A stretch of DNA of 8,019 nt, taken from positions 1 through 8,019 of the forward strand of contig CAZFDE010000102.1 of assembly GCA_964517795.1 (NCBI GenBank). The letters run 5' to 3'. This document shows, piece by piece, positions 1 to 6,648 of this stretch. Position numbers and translations under genes: made by a program. Under the pieces are notes generated by a model that did no database searches, had not been told where the DNA came from, and was given only the letters and a program-made list of their open reading frames with translations. Origin of the DNA: CAZFDE01 sp964517795. Its GTDB lineage: Bacteria; Planctomycetota; Phycisphaerae; Sedimentisphaerales; Anaerobacaceae. Each line of letters begins with the position of its first letter. Position 1 is the first letter of the stretch.

Positions 1-482
1 TTGGCCAGGGCCGCCTTGACATCTTTTTCCACCTCGACAAGCCCGTGGAGCTGATAGAGATCGAAATGATCCGTCTCGAGGCGTTTGAGCGATTCATCCA
101 GGTTTTCTTTGGCGCCGGCCTTATCACGGCGATGGGTCTTGCAGGCCAAAAAGACTTTATCGCGATAGGGCTTCAGGGCCGGGCCGAGCTTGATTTCGGC
201 ATCGCCGTAGGTCGGCGCGACATCGAAATAATTAATGCCGCGTTCGACGCTTTTAGCGACCACCTCGGCAGCATAGGCCGGTTCGGTATCCATCACGACG
301 ATGCCGCCGAACCCGATCACCGAAAGCCGCTCGCCGGTTTTGCCCAAGGTTCGTTTCGGGATTGAACTGCTGCGTTTCGATTCCTTTGCGGGTTTGCCCA
401 TACCGGATACCTCTTGACTGATGAATAATGAGCCGGCCGTCAGTGCGGTGTTTTTCAAAAATTCACGGCGTTTCATGTTCAT
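1..482 (-). CDS. Tat-exported aldo/keto reductase, N-terminal part (runs off the left edge)
   Basis: This is the first 160 codons of an NAD(P)H-dependent oxidoreductase of the aldo/keto reductase superfamily; the C-terminal part lies outside the window. The N-terminus has a twin-arginine motif (KRREFLK, residues 4-10) followed by a short hydrophobic stretch, so the enzyme is probably exported folded with its cofactor. After a polar linker the barrel starts near residue 44 (RTLGKTGERLSVIGFGG). The family's catalytic tetrad is visible as Asp87 and Tyr92 (FDVAPTYG), Lys115 (ACKTH) and His146 (LYQLHG). The first ATG at 482 is preferred over the in-frame ATG at 476 because a GGAGG ribosome binding site sits 6 bases upstream of it. 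The gene has its own promoter. The substrate cannot be told; exported members of this family are frequent in environmental bacteria, but few have been tested. It is clearly distinct from the cytoplasmic reductase at 5613-6587. Confidence 0.92.
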   Translation of the reverse strand, partial: MNMKRREFLKNTALTAGSLFISQEVSGMGKPAKESKRSSSIPKRTLGKTGERLSVIGFGGIVVMDTEPAYAAEVVAKSVERGINYFDVAPTYGDAEIKLGPALKPYRDKVFLACKTHRRDKAGAKENLDESLKRLETDHFDLYQLHGLVEVEKDVKAALA

Positions 483-518
483 AATGCACCTCCCATTCGT
501 TCACATTGTACAAATGAC

Positions 519-547
519 ATTATAACCATTTAGACCGTCAAATACAA
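519..547 (-). promoter_or_regulatory. Sigma-70-type promoter of the Tat aldo/keto reductase
   Basis: Read on the minus strand there is a perfect -10 TATAAT (519-524) and a -35 TTGTAT (542-547) separated by 17 bases. Transcription would start near 512, giving a leader of about 30 bases that contains the GGAGG ribosome binding site at 489-493. It lies in the 83-base gap after the glycosidase-like gene, which suggests the reductase is transcribed independently of the upstream operon. Confidence 0.65.
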
Positions 548-565
548 GTGCTCAAAATCCAAGCT

Positions 566-2923
566 TTACTGTTCATTTACGGGCTTATGAAACAGCATGT
601 GATTCGATAGAATACCGTACCTTAGGCCGGTACCCTGCAAGTAAACCGCCAGATAATTGTCCTTTTCATCGTTTTGGTAATGGTCAATGCGCAGCGTGTG
701 GAATCCTTTTTCAAGCGGCATTCGCTTTTTGATCAACGGATAATTATTCTTCGAATGCGATACCAATTCACCGTCAATGTAGATCTTCGTTTCCATCGTA
801 CGGTTATTCGAAAAGATCGAAAGGTTATAAAAGCCATCCTCTGGAATTTTAATAAATCCCTCAGCATGCAGCGCTTGCTGGGGTGATTTCAGCAATTGTG
901 TAATTTGCGTGATATGCCTGACCACTTCAGTTTTGTCCGGCCGGACATTTGAAAAATCCACCAGATGATCGAAATCACCCGCTTTGGCTTTGATATTCAG
1001 CCCTTCTTTGGGATTTTCTATTGTTATTGCGTTTGCATAATCGGATTTGATAAACACCGTATCGACCACTTCGCTTTGGTTTGGTCCTTCGAAGGCGGCC
1101 GCCTTGAAAAGACAGCTGTCTTGGATCTCGACGGGCTGTGAATAGATCGGAGAGTTTTGATCCGGCAGTGTTCCGTCCAATGTATAGTGAATTTTCTGGT
1201 TCGGGGATACGTTTCGGATTTCTATTTTTTGGGATTTAATAAATTGCCCGCCGAACGGTTCAATGATCGGCGTCCAAATTTGGTCTTTATGTTTATTACC
1301 GGATCGTTCGACGACCAGCATGCCCCAGGTTTTGATCGGTGGGATTTCGATATGATTAATCTTACCCTCGGCCAAAAGGCGTTTATTGACCAGCGTTGAA
1401 TAATCTTTTGTTTGTTCGGCTTTTTGATGCTCCGCCGAGTTATACTCAGTTGGTGTCCACAGCCATAGCTTCATCGGTTTATCACCGAAAAACCGGTACG
1501 GGTTCAACATGATTTCCACCGGCTTTTGATCGTCCGACCAGTTGATCAAATGAACTGCGACGGGGGCATCCTGAAAGCCGGGTTTTGCCCGAACCACCGC
1601 TGTCATCGACGAATCGGCCTCAACAATGACCGGCGGATGATCACCGAGCGTTTTTTGGATCCCGAAACCGGCGGCAGAAACGCGTTCGTATCCATCCAGA
1701 TATTCGGCGGCGCCGCGGATAAAGCCGCTCAGGTCGGCATATTGATCCGGCCTGCCGAAATACCGGACGGATCCTCCGGGCCTGGATTTGAGGTAAATGT
1801 CCCACGGCATCAGCATCTGGCCGCCGCAGGCATAGACCATTGCGATGAACCGCGAGATGACCGGTTCGTGTTCGGACAGCACCAGCGCGTGGCCTTTGGG
1901 CATTGTGAAGACCTGGCCTTTGCCGAGTTGCTCGATCTCGACGAACCTGTCGTAAATCGTTTGCGGATCGACGTCCCGGATATTGTATTCGCCCATGCCA
2001 AAGTCATATACGGGCTTGGCATAGGACGGCCAATTGCCGCTGCCGTTATTACAGGAAAGGACCAGTTCCTTGCCGAATTTTTCTTCCAATTTCGCTTTCA
2101 CCGTTTCCATTGTGTGCTGAACGGACTGCATCTGAAACTGAACATAATGCTCGCGCAATTTGAGATTCCAATTGGGAGAACTGAACGTATGGTCACCGGC
2201 CTCGATGCCGAGTTTTTCCAGGTGCACTGTGATATCGAAATCGTCGATCTTTTCGATGCCCAAATCGGCATACTGTTCTTTTGAGAGCTGCCGATCCTTC
2301 ATGTATTTTTGAAATCCGTCCGTACAGTATGGACAGTAACAGCCGCCCCAGAATCGGCTGGCTACGTTCATCTGATAATCATCGACCTGCAGGGAATCCA
2401 TCCCGATTTCGATCAGTGTTGAAAAACGCTCGACTAAGGCGTTTACCGTTTTGGGATGATTGACACACGTGCCCGTGGGCTTGGGGTCCCAGACTCGCAT
2501 CCATGGCGGCGTTACGGGATTGCCGTCCAAATCCTTAATGGTATTGCCGATCTTTTCATTACCGACGTCGGTCGAATTGATCGCATTGCCGAATCGACAG
2601 CCCATCTCGCGCAGCGTGTTGATAAAATCGCGGTCACGAATATAACTCCAGACCAGGTAATTGACATGAAAATCCCGGATCGCATGCAAGGTGTTGTGCG
2701 GATCTTGTTTACCCGACGGCGTAATATGCAGTTCTTTTAATAATGGATCCTTATCATTGGCCGGGCGGATATGCAGCGACCGCATCAACACATCGCTGTA
2801 CTGCGGGGCGCCATTTGGCATATTGCGTTTTTCGGCAAGCTCGTATGCCTTTTTCACCGAACCGCCCAAACCGATCGAACCGATTGTTACCCATAAGAAC
2901 AAGGAAATTGAATGTTTTTTCAA
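566..2923 (-). CDS. Exported multidomain putative glycoside hydrolase with chitobiase-C-like and PA14-like domains
   Basis: This 785-residue protein probably acts outside the cytoplasm on a carbohydrate; the substrate is unknown. It starts with a basic-hydrophobic segment (residues 2-20) that looks like a signal peptide, without a clear AXA cleavage site. Residues about 78-430 read as a TIM-barrel glycosidase-like region. It contains DSLQVDDYQ (176-184) with adjacent Asp181/Asp182 at a strand end, a Cys-rich CYCPYC (195-200), and GEYN (311-314) with Glu312; these are candidate active-site or metal positions. Cys-Cys motifs of this kind occur in uncharacterised putative glycosyl hydrolases. 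Residues 430-545 look like a beta-sandwich. Residues 556-626 resemble the chitobiase/hexosaminidase C-terminal domain (HYTLDGTLPD, then SPIYSQPVEI). Residues 640-785 resemble a PA14-like sugar-binding domain. The start is TTG with an AGGTGA ribosome binding site (2929-2934). The preceding gene stops 4 bases upstream and its TGA lies inside that site, implying translational coupling. Catalytic assignment is inference. Confidence 0.82.
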   Translation of the reverse strand: MKKHSISLFLWVTIGSIGLGGSVKKAYELAEKRNMPNGAPQYSDVLMRSLHIRPANDKDPLLKELHITPSGKQDPHNTLHAIRDFHVNYLVWSYIRDRDFINTLREMGCRFGNAINSTDVGNEKIGNTIKDLDGNPVTPPWMRVWDPKPTGTCVNHPKTVNALVERFSTLIEIGMDSLQVDDYQMNVASRFWGGCYCPYCTDGFQKYMKDRQLSKEQYADLGIEKIDDFDITVHLEKLGIEAGDHTFSSPNWNLKLREHYVQFQMQSVQHTMETVKAKLEEKFGKELVLSCNNGSGNWPSYAKPVYDFGMGEYNIRDVDPQTIYDRFVEIEQLGKGQVFTMPKGHALVLSEHEPVISRFIAMVYACGGQMLMPWDIYLKSRPGGSVRYFGRPDQYADLSGFIRGAAEYLDGYERVSAAGFGIQKTLGDHPPVIVEADSSMTAVVRAKPGFQDAPVAVHLINWSDDQKPVEIMLNPYRFFGDKPMKLWLWTPTEYNSAEHQKAEQTKDYSTLVNKRLLAEGKINHIEIPPIKTWGMLVVERSGNKHKDQIWTPIIEPFGGQFIKSQKIEIRNVSPNQKIHYTLDGTLPDQNSPIYSQPVEIQDSCLFKAAAFEGPNQSEVVDTVFIKSDYANAITIENPKEGLNIKAKAGDFDHLVDFSNVRPDKTEVVRHITQITQLLKSPQQALHAEGFIKIPEDGFYNLSIFSNNRTMETKIYIDGELVSHSKNNYPLIKKRMPLEKGFHTLRIDHYQNDEKDNYLAVYLQGTGLRYGILSNHMLFHKPVNEQ

Positions 2924-2927
2924 AATA

Positions 2928-3533
2928 TCACCTTTCGATTTGAGTTTTCCGATGTGTCCATTGAATCATGACGGCGGCCGTAATCGCACCGATCAGATTC
3001 GCGATCAAATCCAGCGAAGTATTCAGATATCCGCCGACCCCGGTCTGCGGCACCAGCGCGACTGCAATGGCCTCGACGATTTCGTTGAGTGCCCCGACGC
3101 CCAGGCCCGCCATAATAATAATGATTGATAATGAAATCGGTCTATTGAATGGTTCTTTCAGCATTGGCCGCAGAATGTAATACATCACGAACGTGGCGAC
3201 ACCGAAGCCGATAATATGAACAAACTGATCGTAGCGAAAGATCGGGTACTTTTGCGACAGCGGGACCAGGATCAATTCGTAGAGAACATCGTTTTTGACG
3301 ACGACCGCCCCGCCGCACAGGTGCATCAGGGCCCACAGTGTCAGGCCCCACAAAACCGGATTTGGGAAATAGACCTTGCGATTGGCCAGCGCGATAATGA
3401 CCATCAAAACGAAGATCACGCCGATATAAAGCACAAATTCGTGGTTAGCTTTTGAGATAAAATAAAAACCAAAGCCCGCCAGCATGCAGAGATTGGCGAT
3501 AACGATCGGCAGTTGTCCTTTTCGGATGACCAT
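2928..3533 (-). CDS. YjdF/DUF2238-like integral membrane protein
   Basis: This 201-residue, very hydrophobic protein has about six predicted membrane segments (near residues 8-28, 33-50, 57-77, 103-121, 134-155 and 172-191). Polar residues placed at membrane edges resemble the YjdF (DUF2238) and VanZ-like families: MHLCGG (70-75), RYDQFVH (100-106), NEIVE (150-154) and SLDLIANLIGA (173-183) with Asp175 and Asn179. Members are inner-membrane proteins without an established biochemical role. The ATG at 3533 lies 9 bases after the pyrE stop. The nearest purine-rich element (AAGGA, 3547-3551) is in the end of pyrE, about 13 bases away, so initiation may depend on coupling. Its own TGA is embedded in the ribosome binding site of the next gene. 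Sitting between pyrE and an exported glycosidase-like protein, it is probably co-transcribed with both, but nothing here shows a functional link. The family call rests on motif spacing recognised by eye. Confidence 0.78.
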   Translation of the reverse strand: MVIRKGQLPIVIANLCMLAGFGFYFISKANHEFVLYIGVIFVLMVIIALANRKVYFPNPVLWGLTLWALMHLCGGAVVVKNDVLYELILVPLSQKYPIFRYDQFVHIIGFGVATFVMYYILRPMLKEPFNRPISLSIIIIMAGLGVGALNEIVEAIAVALVPQTGVGGYLNTSLDLIANLIGAITAAVMIQWTHRKTQIER

Positions 3534-3542
3534 TCGAGCCGG

Positions 3543-4067
3543 TTAGTCCTTAATGCCGAGATCGTCTTTGGTCAGGATACTCTCGAAGGTATAGCCGGCC
3601 GACTCGATATTTTCGCGGGCGCCCTGTTTGCGGTCGATGACGCAGACGATCTTGCTGACTTCTGCGCCGGTGTCGCGGATGACCTTGGCCGCTTCGAGGA
3701 CCTGGCCGCCGGTGGTGGCGATATCCTCAACGAGGATCACGACATCGCCTTTGTTGAGCACGCCTTCGACGAGTTTGCCGGTGCCGTATCCTTTTTTGCT
3801 GTTTCGTACGATAATCCAGTTCTTGCCGGTGTGCATCGCGGTTGCCGCGGCCAGCGCCACGCCGCCCAGTTCGGCCCCGGCAATCAGAGTTTCGCTGCCG
3901 TCCATGTGTTTTGCGAACGCCTCGCCCAAGGCCGCCAGAATATCCGGGCAGGTCTCAAAGAGATACTTGTCCAGGTAGTATTTGCTTTTTTTGCCGCTGC
4001 GAAGGGTAAAATCGCCTTCGAGGTAGGCCGTTTCCTTGATCCGTTTGATCAGTTCATCGCGTGTCAC
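3543..4067 (-). CDS. pyrE: Orotate phosphoribosyltransferase
   Basis: This cytoplasmic enzyme transfers phosphoribose from PRPP to orotate to form orotidine 5'-monophosphate, the penultimate step of UMP synthesis. The 174-residue protein shows the family's landmarks in order: the substrate-contacting GDFTLRSGKKSKYYLD (18-33), the AELGGVALA segment (65-73), the flexible catalytic loop with Lys91/Lys92 and GYGTGKLVEG (93-102), and the PRPP-binding motif VVILVEDIATTGG (109-121). It is a little shorter than the E. coli enzyme (about 213 residues), within the range of short bacterial forms. The start is GTG at 4067, with AAGGA (4076-4080) 8 bases upstream. An ATG just upstream (4073-4075) is out of frame and runs into a stop after three codons. 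The gene lies 11 bases after purB, whose TAA overlaps this ribosome binding site, so the two are almost certainly one transcript, probably translationally coupled. Confidence 0.96.
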   Translation of the reverse strand: MTRDELIKRIKETAYLEGDFTLRSGKKSKYYLDKYLFETCPDILAALGEAFAKHMDGSETLIAGAELGGVALAAATAMHTGKNWIIVRNSKKGYGTGKLVEGVLNKGDVVILVEDIATTGGQVLEAAKVIRDTGAEVSKIVCVIDRKQGARENIESAGYTFESILTKDDLGIKD

Positions 4068-4078
4068 AGGTACATTCC

Positions 4079-5512
4079 TTATACATTAAGTTCCACTTTT
4101 CGTTTGATTTGTCGGGCGTATTTTCGCCTCACGGGTGCGACGATATCACTGAGAAATTCGTCCACCTGTTGCGGGCAGCGGCCGATGTATTTTTTCGGAT
4201 CGAGCACATTTTTCAGATCGACCTTCGCGAACGCCGGATCGGCTTTGAGCCGCTCAATCAGGTCGTTGGGTTTACCGAGTTTTTTGACCTGCAGGGCCGC
4301 GTCCATCGCGTGTTGACGGATGCGTTCGTGCAGGTCCTGTCGGTTACCGCCGGCCTTGACGGCCGCCATCAGGATATTCTCGGTGGCCATAAACGGCAGC
4401 TCCGCCATCACCCGTGCGGCGATGACTTTGGGATAAACGACCATGCCGCCAACGACATTGATCAGGATTTCGAGAATCCCATCGACCGCGAGAAATGCCT
4501 CGGGGATACTCATGCGGCGGTTGGCCGAATCGTCGAGCGTTCGTTCGAGCCACTGCTCAGATGCCGTCATGGCCGGGTTGGCCTGCAGCGAGAGGACAAA
4601 TCGTGCCAGGGCTGTCGTCCGTTCGCACCGCATCGGGTTTCGTTTATACGCCATGGCCGACGAGCCGACCTGGCTTTTGCCGAACGGTTCTTCCATCTCT
4701 TTGAGGTTCGCTAACAGCCGCATATCGTTGCAGAATTTATGGGCCGACTGAGCGACCAGGGCCAGGGCGTTGAGGATCATGGTATCGGTTTTTCGCTGAT
4801 ACGTCTGGCCGGTAACCGGGGCACTCTTGTCAAAGCCAAAGGCCTTGGCCAGCATCGCATCGAGCCGTTTGACTTTGCTGTGGCTGCCCTCGAAGAGAGC
4901 CAAAAATGAGGCCTGTGTGCCGGTGGTGCCCTTGACACCGCGAAATTCCATCGTCGAGATGCGGTTTTCGAGCTCGCGCAGGTCCATGACAAATTCGTAG
5001 CACCACAGCGTCGCGCGTTTGCCGACCGTGGTCAGTTGGGCGGGCTGATAGTGCGTAAAGCCAAGCGTCGGCAGGTTCTTGTGTTTTTTCGCGAACCGCC
5101 CCAGCAGGTCGATTACACTGGCGACTTTGGCCGCAATGATCTGCATCGCGTCACGCATAATAATCAAATCGGCATTGTCCGCGACAAAGCAGCTCGTTGC
5201 ACCCAGATGAATGATCGCTGCTGCCTTGGGGGCGACGTCACCAAACGTGTGAATATGGGCCATGACATCGTGCCGCAGTTTTTTCTCATAGGCCGCGGCC
5301 TTCTTAAAATCGATATCCTCGAGGTGGCGGGCCATCTCGTCGATCTGGGTTTGTTTGATGTCGAGTCCGAGCTTCTTCTGGGCTTGGGCCAGTTGAAGCC
5401 ACAGCCGCCGCCATGTGGAGAATTTGGTTTGGGCCCCGAACAGCTCGGCCATTTCTTTTGACGCGTTTCGCTCGACCAGCGGACTGACATAAACGTGCTT
5501 GCTGTTGTCCAT
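4079..5512 (-). CDS. purB: Adenylosuccinate lyase, animal/eukaryotic-type
   Basis: This enzyme of the fumarase/aspartase superfamily cleaves SAICAR to AICAR in purine synthesis and adenylosuccinate to AMP, releasing fumarate each time. The 477-residue chain is full length. Visible landmarks are KLRHDVMAHIHTFG, GATSCFVADNADL, TLGFTHYQPAQLTTVGKR with the catalytic histidine region, RGVKGTTGTQASF, the superfamily signature GSSAMAYKRNP with the mobile-loop serine, and WLERTLDDSANRR. Together with LPFMATENILMA and VKAGGNRQDLHE these are strikingly like vertebrate ADSL as I remember it, more than like the B. subtilis or E. coli PurB types. The ATG at 5512 has GAGGG (5519-5523) 6 bases upstream; an earlier ATG is out of frame and quickly stopped. 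It appears to be the first gene of a purB-pyrE-membrane protein-glycosidase operon. No convincing promoter is visible in the 100-base AT-rich gap upstream. No key active-site motif seems missing. Confidence 0.97.
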   Translation of the reverse strand: MDNSKHVYVSPLVERNASKEMAELFGAQTKFSTWRRLWLQLAQAQKKLGLDIKQTQIDEMARHLEDIDFKKAAAYEKKLRHDVMAHIHTFGDVAPKAAAIIHLGATSCFVADNADLIIMRDAMQIIAAKVASVIDLLGRFAKKHKNLPTLGFTHYQPAQLTTVGKRATLWCYEFVMDLRELENRISTMEFRGVKGTTGTQASFLALFEGSHSKVKRLDAMLAKAFGFDKSAPVTGQTYQRKTDTMILNALALVAQSAHKFCNDMRLLANLKEMEEPFGKSQVGSSAMAYKRNPMRCERTTALARFVLSLQANPAMTASEQWLERTLDDSANRRMSIPEAFLAVDGILEILINVVGGMVVYPKVIAARVMAELPFMATENILMAAVKAGGNRQDLHERIRQHAMDAALQVKKLGKPNDLIERLKADPAFAKVDLKNVLDPKKYIGRCPQQVDEFLSDIVAPVRRKYARQIKRKVELNV

Positions 5513-5524
5513 ACTAAACCCTCA

Positions 5525-5573
5525 TGAAAAGTTCAAAGTTAAACGTTCAAACTCAAAACCAAAATTCAAAACT
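5525..5573. repeat. Degenerate AT-rich TTTTGAA-like short repeats before purB
   Basis: Read on the minus strand, this part of the AKR-purB gap is a chain of loosely repeated 6-8 base units: TTTTGAA, TTTTGG, TTTTGAG, TTTGAAC, TTTAAC, TTTGAAC and TTTTCA. Its base composition is unlike the neighbouring coding sequence. It lies directly in front of the purB ribosome binding site, so it would be in the purB leader or promoter region. It may be a decayed microsatellite or simply an AT-rich leader. Confidence 0.45.
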
Positions 5574-5634
5574 TAAAGCTGTGTTTTAGGCTTTGCGTTT
5601 GGTTTTATATTTTCAGGCTTCAGCTTTAAGTTTT
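5568..5634. repeat. Perfect 14-base inverted repeat spanning the 3' end of the reductase gene
   Basis: The arms are 5568-5581 (AAAACTTAAAGCTG) and 5621-5634 (CAGCTTTAAGTTTT). They are exact reverse complements separated by 39 bases. The right arm lies in the last codons of the reductase (KLKAEA) and the left arm in the intergenic gap. In the minus-strand transcript the hairpin would be followed by GAATTTTGGTTTT, so it might act as a weak terminator or as an mRNA 3'-end structure. The AT-rich stem and large loop make it a poor match to a classical rho-independent terminator. Confidence 0.6.
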
Positions 5635-6587
5635 TTTCGTTTTTCCAGCAGTTTTTCAATTTCTTTGATCACATCGTCACCGAGCTGAATATTAGCGGCG
5701 GCGTGTGTTTCTTCGATCTGGGACGGCTTTCGCGCGCCGACAATGGCCGCGGTCACCTCCGGCCGTCGCAATACCCATGCGATTGCTAATTGCGGCAGCG
5801 TAATCTTCAGATCGTTGGCGATCGGCTTGAGCCGTTCGACCAGCTGCAGCACCGAGCTGAAATACGGCTCCTGGAAGTCGTCGCTTTTCTTGCGGTGATC
5901 GTCCTCAGGCAGATTCGCGAGGTGTTCCTTACTGAATTTTCCGGTCAATAATCCCCGGTGCAGCGGACAATAGGTGATCAGGCCGATCTGATGTTCTTTA
6001 CAATACGGTATGATCTCGTCCTCGATATCGCGGCAGACCATGTGATAATGCGGCTGCAGCGAAGCGATCGGGTGGATCTTGCGAACGCGTTCGAGCTGCT
6101 GGACACTGAAATTCGAGACGCCGATATAGCGGACCTTGCCCTGATCTTTGAGTCGGGCCATCTGTTCGAATGCCTCTTCGATATCCTCATCAGGGGTGGG
6201 ATGGTGAATCTGGTAAAGATCGATTACATCGATATCAAGCCGCCGCAGCGAATTCTCGCATTCCTGTTGAACACTGTCGGCCTTGAGGCAGCTATTTTTT
6301 TTCCGCTGATCGTCCCAGAGCAGCCCGCATTTGGTCGCGACAAAGGGCTTGGGATTAATCTGTTTGAGGGCTTTTCCCACAAGTTCCTCGGAATGGCCGC
6401 AGCCGTAGATCGGGGCGGTGTCGAGCCAGTTGACGCCGTTTTCCATCGCGGTAATGATCGTTCGGACCGCCTGATCGTCATCCTGCGGGCCCCAGCCGAA
6501 TTCCCACGGCCCGCCGATCGCCCAGGTCCCCAGCCCGACCGTTGTCAGTTTTTCGCCGGTATAACCGAGTGTGCGTGTATTGAGCAT
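5613..6587 (-). CDS. Cytoplasmic aldo/keto reductase, YhdN/AKR11-like
   Basis: This complete 324-residue NADP(H)-dependent oxidoreductase has the aldo/keto reductase (beta/alpha)8 fold. The tetrad is Asp56 and Tyr61 (WLDTAPIYG), Lys86 (ATKCG) and His128 (LYQIHHP). The family patterns GKVRYIGVSNFS and the C-terminal cofactor-binding IVGARKPSQIEET are present. The opening LGLGTWAIGG-like segment (residues 18-26), followed by a tryptophan-rich turn, resembles B. subtilis YhdN (AKR11B). There is no signal peptide. The ATG at 6587 has a strong AAAGGAG ribosome binding site (6594-6600) 6 bases upstream. It follows the Fur-family gene after 61 bases and precedes purB by 100 bases, so it may be transcribed alone. 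The C-terminal tail is unusually lysine-rich (EKLLEKRKKLK) and overlaps an inverted repeat. The physiological substrate is unknown; relatives reduce methylglyoxal and other aldehydes. Confidence 0.95.
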   Translation of the reverse strand: MLNTRTLGYTGEKLTTVGLGTWAIGGPWEFGWGPQDDDQAVRTIITAMENGVNWLDTAPIYGCGHSEELVGKALKQINPKPFVATKCGLLWDDQRKKNSCLKADSVQQECENSLRRLDIDVIDLYQIHHPTPDEDIEEAFEQMARLKDQGKVRYIGVSNFSVQQLERVRKIHPIASLQPHYHMVCRDIEDEIIPYCKEHQIGLITYCPLHRGLLTGKFSKEHLANLPEDDHRKKSDDFQEPYFSSVLQLVERLKPIANDLKITLPQLAIAWVLRRPEVTAAIVGARKPSQIEETHAAANIQLGDDVIKEIEKLLEKRKKLKAEA

Positions 6588-6613
6588 GGTTCACTCCTTT
6601 CCTTTCTCCGTAT

Positions 6614-6622
6614 TTTATACCA
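6614..6622 (-). promoter_or_regulatory. Possible extended -10 promoter for the cytoplasmic reductase
   Basis: On the minus strand TGGTATAAA matches the extended -10 pattern TGnTATAAT in five of six core positions. No good -35 lies 16-18 bases upstream, as expected if the extended -10 is used. It would start transcription about 20 bases before the reductase start codon, leaving just room for the AAAGGAG ribosome binding site. Confidence 0.4.
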
Positions 6623-6648
6623 CAGGATAAACGCAAAATCGGATTCAA

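Noticed and set aside
483..565. A rho-independent terminator after the glycosidase-like gene
   Set aside because: No GC-rich stem followed by a T-run was found on the minus strand; only a promoter and ribosome binding site for the next gene are supported.
1526..2284. A 252-codon plus-strand open frame opposite the glycosidase-like gene
   Set aside because: Its protein has no recognisable family pattern and it lies wholly antisense to a gene with clear domains and a good ribosome binding site. It is a by-product of codon use on the other strand.
3513..4316. A 267-codon plus-strand open frame across pyrE and the end of purB
   Set aside because: It is antisense to two well-identified enzymes, spans their junction, and its translation shows no domain logic.
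5513..5612. A purine riboswitch or PurR-type box upstream of purB
   Set aside because: No three-way junction core or recognisable PurR palindrome is visible; the gap is low-complexity AT-rich sequence with an inverted repeat.
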